Positions 5,770-9,510 of a DNA stretch of 9,510 bases are shown in pieces. A model generated the notes under the pieces. The model was given only the letters and a program-made list of their open reading frames with translations, had not been told where the DNA came from and made no database searches. This DNA is from JANNHP01 sp031404455 (lineage in GTDB: Bacteria > Planctomycetota > JAJSAM01 > JAJVHW01): assembly GCA_031404455.1 (NCBI GenBank), contig JANNHP010000317.1, forward strand, positions 1-9,510. The letters run 5' to 3'. A program made the translations under genes and the position numbers. Each line of letters starts with the position of its first letter. The stretch's first letter is position 1.

Positions 5770-7623
5770 CTACCGCCCCTGCGGCACGACGACGATTCGC
5801 ACGCCCGTCGCCCCCGCCGACGCCGACTCCGCAGCGCCCGCGAGGACGAGTCCCGGCGCCGTCGCACTCAGACGCTCCACGCCCTCGCGCAAGCCCGTGA
5901 GTCGGAACCGACCGTCCACGCCCGTCGCCTCGATCCGGTAGTGCGGGCGATCGGCCAGCGTGAACACGCGCGCACCCGCGACGGGCGAACCGTCGGCGCG
6001 GACGACGACGCCCTCGATCGCGAGTCCCGGCTCGGGCCGGAACTCGATCGTCGCGGCGCCCGCGACGACTCCGTCCACGACCGTGCCGCGCATCCACGCC
6101 TCGCCGACGCGCACGCTGACGCCGACGAGGAAGACGCCGTCCGAGGGAAGTCCTCCGATCGCGAACTCGCTGCGATTCGTTTCGATCGACTCCGTCCGCA
6201 CCACGCCGCCCGGGCGCCGCTCGAGCACGTTCACCCAGAGCTCGTCGGCCACGGCGTCGTCCGGCAGGCACACCTCGCCCGAGATCGAGGATCTCGGAAG
6301 CAGGAGGATCCGCACACCCCTGTCGCCTGTCGAGGCGTCCGTGCTTCCCATCACCAGGATCTTGTCGCCGTCGCGGGAGATGCTGCCCTGCGCGGCGATC
6401 CGCCACGTGCCGGCAGCCTTCGGACGAAACTCGAACTTCCCGCCCTCGCCGGTCTCGACCCGGTCGAGGGGATCTCCGCGCGAACCCGCGTCGCCCGACG
6501 CGCGCAGTTCCAGATCGGCCGACGCGCCGACGGGGAGCGGGGCGCCTTCGAACTCGACGACACCCGAGATGTCGAGGCGTTCGGCGGCGGCGCGCGGCTT
6601 CGAGAGCCGCACGACGATCGTGTACGGAAGATCCTCCACGTTCTCGATCGTCGTCGCTTCGAACCCCTCCGACCCGACCGCCAGCCGGAACGGCGGCGAC
6701 TCGATCAGACCGACGGAGACCTCTCCCTCGATCGTCTGCCGCGCGTCGCGGTTGCCCCATGCGACGAGCGACGCGGAGAAGTCGGAGATCGCGTTCCCGT
6801 CCTCGTCCTCGGCGCGGACCTCGAAGCAGCAGCAGCGAGGCACGTACTCGGCCGGCATCGTCAAGAGCACCGTCTCGCCGCCCGCCTCGACGATCGAACC
6901 TTCGCTCCACCACGTGCAGGCGCCAGGCGGCGAGATCCGGAGCAGGTAGCGGCCCGGGGCGAGCCCGGTCAGGAGGAAGTTTCCGTCCTCGTCGCACCCG
7001 TCGCTCCTCGACCAATCCTGCCGCACGGCCGATTCCCACGCCTCGATCGCGGCGTCGTCCGCCGCAGAGCAGTTCACGAAGGCGCCGCGGATGCCGCGGC
7101 CGAGGGGATCGCAGACGCGGCCCGCGATCCGCTCACCCGGCACGAGTACGAGCGTGCCCGCGTCGATCGAGCCGCCCGGCGCGGCCATGACCCACGCGCT
7201 CGCGACCGCGACCCGGCCCGACGCTCGGGCCACGCAGCGCACGGCGCCCGTCCTCGCGATCTCGACCTCGAACGTGGAGTCGTCGGACACGGCTTTCTCC
7301 ACCTCCTTGCCGAAGGCGTGGAAGACGAGCACCTCGGCGCGATCGACGCGCGCGCCGTCGGCATCGACGACGCGGCCCGACACGAGACAGCCGGAGCGGT
7401 GCGACGTCGCCGAGTCCGCGCTCTCTTCCTCCCCCGCAGAACCAGCACCGAACGCCGTGGCCCCGCTTCCGGAGTGACGTCGCGGCGTGCGCCGGCTCGA
7501 CATCGTCGGCGTCGCGCGGGGCGCTTCGCCGGGCGCCTCGGCATCGACGTCGCGAGCCGTCTCGCTCGCCGCGAAGCCCGCTGCGACCGCGAGGGTGAGG
7601 ATCACGGCCAGGAGTGCCCGCAC
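5770..7623 (-). CDS. Secreted multidomain carboxypeptidase-regulatory-like protein
   Basis: A predicted exported protein of 617 residues from GTG 7623. The frame is open to an ATG at 7737, but the GTG has GGAAG 7 nt upstream and opens straight into a Sec signal peptide, VRALLAVILTLAVAAGFAAS. A Ser/Arg-rich linker follows to about residue 78. After it come about five or six beta-sandwich units of the carboxypeptidase-regulatory-like type: SGRVVDADGARVDRAEVLVF (about 82-101), AGRVCDPLGRGIRGAFV with DEDGNFLLTGLAPGRYLLRI (167-230), SGVVEFEGAPLPVGA (353-367), SGEVCLPDD (448-456), and EGVVVRADGSPVAGARVF with GVDGRFRLTGL (537-577). A run of three cysteines sits at 264-266 and several other cysteines are scattered, consistent with disulfides outside the cytoplasm. 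No peptidase or other catalytic domain is visible. It could act in surface adhesion or polymer binding, but the function is unknown. It is convergent with eboE and divergent from the FG-GAP gene. Confidence 0.85.
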   Translation of the reverse strand: MRALLAVILTLAVAAGFAASETARDVDAEAPGEAPRATPTMSSRRTPRRHSGSGATAFGAGSAGEEESADSATSHRSGCLVSGRVVDADGARVDRAEVLVFHAFGKEVEKAVSDDSTFEVEIARTGAVRCVARASGRVAVASAWVMAAPGGSIDAGTLVLVPGERIAGRVCDPLGRGIRGAFVNCSAADDAAIEAWESAVRQDWSRSDGCDEDGNFLLTGLAPGRYLLRISPPGACTWWSEGSIVEAGGETVLLTMPAEYVPRCCCFEVRAEDEDGNAISDFSASLVAWGNRDARQTIEGEVSVGLIESPPFRLAVGSEGFEATTIENVEDLPYTIVVRLSKPRAAAERLDISGVVEFEGAPLPVGASADLELRASGDAGSRGDPLDRVETGEGGKFEFRPKAAGTWRIAAQGSISRDGDKILVMGSTDASTGDRGVRILLLPRSSISGEVCLPDDAVADELWVNVLERRPGGVVRTESIETNRSEFAIGGLPSDGVFLVGVSVRVGEAWMRGTVVDGVVAGAATIEFRPEPGLAIEGVVVRADGSPVAGARVFTLADRPHYRIEATGVDGRFRLTGLREGVERLSATAPGLVLAGAAESASAGATGVRIVVVPQGR

Positions 7624-8007
7624 GTTGCCGCTTCCACGTCCGCGCCGGGAGCACGCCGGGTTCCGGGGGACGCCCGAGGAGGTTTGCAATGCCGATGCCG
7701 CTTTCCGGCCCCGTCGGCGGGAGCCGTCGCGCGTCACCCTCGCGACCCAGGTTACCGGCGCGTGCCGGGCCGTGGACGGCGAGGTCTCCGCGCCGCGGAT
7801 CGTGGACGGCGTCCGTCACGGCGGCGTCCTCGACGTCTTCACGGCGTACTGCGCGTTCCACCAGGAGACGGAGCGCCTCCTCGGACTCGGCGCGTGGGGC
7901 CATGGACTCGCCAACGTCCGCGAGCGTGCGATTGCCGCAGGTCCGCGCACTCGCTAGTCTCGCTGCCGCGCACCGAGGCAGAACGGTGCCGAGACCGGGA
8001 GACGACG
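7624..8007. other. Divergent intergenic region with a coding-like stretch
   Basis: A 384-bp gap between two divergent secreted-protein genes. It should hold both promoters. On the plus strand, the frame from GTG 7772 to TAG 7957 (61 codons) has G or C in nearly every third codon position, like real genes here. It reads EVSAPRIVDGVRHGG, then VLDVFTAYCAFHQETERLLG. I recognise no family, see no convincing ribosome site, and its stop overlaps a candidate promoter. It may be a small gene or a gene remnant, or just composition. GTGGACGGCG occurs twice, 30 nt apart (7772 and 7802). No clear promoter for the minus-strand gene was seen. Confidence 0.4.
7932..7960 (+). promoter_or_regulatory. Possible sigma-70-type promoter of the FG-GAP gene
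   Basis: TTGCCG (7932-7937) and TAGTCT (7955-7960) are spaced by exactly 17 nt. They match four and three of the six consensus bases. Transcription would start near 7967, giving a leader of about 40 nt before the ATG at 8008. The boxes are weak, so this is tentative. Confidence 0.3.
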
Positions 8008-9510
8008 ATGTTCAGCCGAGTTCGATTCACCGCGGCGCTCGCCGCAGTCTTCGCCGCAGGGCAGGCGCTCGGCGGCGGCACCGACGTCCGCACGTACTCC
8101 GAGCCCGCCGAGTCGCTCTTCGGGTGGGGCGTCTCCGGTCTCGGCGACGTGAACCTGGACGGCGCGCCGGACTACGCCGTCGGAGCGAACGGTTCGTCGA
8201 GCGTGTCGGTCTACTCCGGCGCGACCGGGACGCTCCTCTACCTGACCCGCGGCGACTCGTACTTCGGCACGTCGATCGCGCCGCTCGGCGACCTCGACGG
8301 CGACGGCCGCGCCGAATTCGTCGTCGGCGCGCCGAACACGCAGGGCCGGTTCAATCCGCCGGGTTACGTGCGCGTCTGCTCGGGTCTCGACGGCGCCGAG
8401 ATCCGCCGCATCACGGGCGCCTCGGCGGTGGAGCGCTTCGGCGACAAGATCGCCAACGTGGGCGACGTGACGGGCGACGGCAAATCCGACTTCGCCGTCG
8501 GCGCGCCCGGCGTCACCGGCGTCACAGCCGGTTCGTGCCGCGTGTTCTCGGGCGCCGACGGAACCGAGGTGTTCGCGCTCGGTCAGTTCGGTCAGAGCCC
8601 GGGCGGGAACCTCGGCTACTCGATCGCGGCCCTGGGCGACGTGAACGGCGACGGCAAGCCCGACTTCGCCGTCGGCGCGCCCGCATCGGACCCGAAACGC
8701 CAGGGCGGACTCCACATCGGCGAGGTGAGCGTCGTCAACGGCGCCGACGGGATCGTCATCCGCCGGCACGCCGGGAAGAAGACGGGCGAGCGGTTCGGCC
8801 ACTCGCTCGCCCCGGCGGGAGATCAGGACGGCGACGGCGTGACGGACCTCCTCATCGGCGCGACGGGTGCAAAGACCGTCGGCGAGGTCTCGCTCTGGTC
8901 GGGCAAGACCGGGCGGAAGATCACCTCGCTCAAGGGCTTCGCGGTGGGCGGCCGCTTCGGCTCGTCGGTCGCGGCGATCGGCGACGTGGACGGCGACGGC
9001 CGCTCCGAGGTGGCAGTCGGATCGGAGAACTTCGCCGGCGGCGAGGTGATCGTGTTCGGAACGCTGTCCCGGAAACCGCTCTACATCTACCGCGGCGGTC
9101 CGAACGAACTCGCCGGCGACTTCATGACGCCGATCGCCGACGTCAACGGCGACCAGCGCCCGGACCTGCTCCTCGGCGGCTGGGGCACGATGGTCGCCCG
9201 CGTCGTCTCCATCGACGCGACGCCGCTCGCGCTGCCCGTCGCGATGAAGTCGAAGTCGTCGTTCCAGATTCCCGCGGCGGCGAGCGGTCCGCAGTCCGGC
9301 TCGTTCGCGGTGAAGGTGAAGGGCGTGCTGCAGACGCTGACCTTCAAGTGGAAGGGACTCCCGCCCGCGACGACGAACTACACGCTCCAGCTCGAAGACG
9401 GCCCCGCCGCCGGCACGTACACGCGGCTCGCGAACGTGCAGGTCGTCAACGGCAAGGCGACCGTGGTGCTCGCGTCGCAGTACCTGCCGCCGGGTCCGCT
9501 CGGCGTGACG
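8008..9510 (+). CDS. Secreted FG-GAP (integrin-alpha-like) seven-bladed beta-propeller protein, 3' partial
   Basis: The first 501 residues are present and the frame is open at the window end. The ATG at 8008 has GGGAG 6 nt upstream. A Sec signal peptide (FSRVRFTAALAAVFAAGQAL) opens the protein, cleaved near residue 22. Seven FG-GAP repeats follow, each with a calcium-binding loop of the DxDxDG type and then a D/E-x-x-VGAP-like strand. They are GDVNLDG (46), GDLDGDG (94), GDVTGDG (152), GDVNGDG (210), GDQDGDG (271), GDVDGDG (325) and ADVNGDQ (377). Seven copies make one complete propeller. The loop of the last blade has lost its final glycine. Blades 3 and 4 are nearly identical at the DNA level around the loop, which suggests fairly recent repeat exchange. 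From about 405 a different beta-rich domain begins (SFAVKVKGVLQTLTFKWKG). The likely setting is the cell surface or periplasm; ligand and function are unknown. Confidence 0.92.
   Translation, partial: MFSRVRFTAALAAVFAAGQALGGGTDVRTYSEPAESLFGWGVSGLGDVNLDGAPDYAVGANGSSSVSVYSGATGTLLYLTRGDSYFGTSIAPLGDLDGDGRAEFVVGAPNTQGRFNPPGYVRVCSGLDGAEIRRITGASAVERFGDKIANVGDVTGDGKSDFAVGAPGVTGVTAGSCRVFSGADGTEVFALGQFGQSPGGNLGYSIAALGDVNGDGKPDFAVGAPASDPKRQGGLHIGEVSVVNGADGIVIRRHAGKKTGERFGHSLAPAGDQDGDGVTDLLIGATGAKTVGEVSLWSGKTGRKITSLKGFAVGGRFGSSVAAIGDVDGDGRSEVAVGSENFAGGEVIVFGTLSRKPLYIYRGGPNELAGDFMTPIADVNGDQRPDLLLGGWGTMVARVVSIDATPLALPVAMKSKSSFQIPAAASGPQSGSFAVKVKGVLQTLTFKWKGLPPATTNYTLQLEDGPAAGTYTRLANVQVVNGKATVVLASQYLPPGPLGVT

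Noticed and set aside
5363..7039. A 558-codon minus-strand open frame
   Set aside because: It overlaps the carboxypeptidase-regulatory-like gene in another frame and the 3' end of eboE. It is Arg/Gly-rich, with no domain or signal.
7954..8802. A 282-codon minus-strand open frame with regular VAxxxDxVAE-like repeats
   Set aside because: The repeats are the reverse complement of the FG-GAP calcium loops on the plus strand.
8138..9170. Regular DNA repeats that could suggest a CRISPR or satellite array
   Set aside because: The spacing follows protein blades of 46-61 residues, the repeats are degenerate, and they encode FG-GAP loops in frame.

Overview
The window is GC-rich bacterial DNA, most likely chromosomal. 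The gene style suggests Planctomycetota or a similar large-genome phylum: an 11-subunit-type nuo order, a NuoB with a long Pro/Ala tail, exported carboxypeptidase-regulatory-like and FG-GAP proteins, and dispersed CCGGCTTCAGCCGG palindromes. This taxonomic call is inference; there is no rRNA or other marker in the window. The synonymous-only divergence described below also suggests that the sequence is a metagenomic assembly.

Positions 1-4456 (minus strand) hold the start of a respiratory complex I operon, read right to left as nuoA-nuoB-nuoC-nuoD-nuoH. nuoA/nuoB and nuoC/nuoD share ATGA stop-start overlaps, and nuoB/nuoC are 4 nt apart. nuoD is followed directly by nuoH with no nuoE, nuoF or nuoG, across a 124-nt spacer that contains a paired 29-nt inverted repeat. 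nuoH is damaged at the window edge. It has a one-base frameshift in a C run (305-308). Its next part then jumps back to a second, 91.5% identical copy of an earlier part of the same gene (1-130 versus 391-520), and all 11 differences between the copies are synonymous. A chimeric assembly of two strains is the simplest reading.

Positions 4543-5715 (plus strand) encode an EboE-like TIM-barrel protein, divergent from nuoA. No other ebo gene is visible beside it. It ends in a perfect 10-bp stem-loop built around its stop codon and followed by short CTCCCCTCT repeats. The convergent gene on the other side may use the same terminator.

Positions 5770-7623 (minus strand) encode a secreted protein built from repeated carboxypeptidase-regulatory-like beta-sandwich domains. 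A 384-bp divergent intergenic region separates it from 8008-9510 (plus strand). That gene encodes a secreted seven-bladed FG-GAP (integrin-alpha-like) calcium-binding beta-propeller with a further C-terminal domain, cut off by the window end. The two exported proteins may act at the cell surface; no catalytic domain is visible in either.

I did not find a convincing new multi-gene system. The points most worth a second look are the nuoH chimera, the NuoB tail, the solitary eboE and the palindrome pair. No tRNA, rRNA, CRISPR array, transposase or attachment site was seen.
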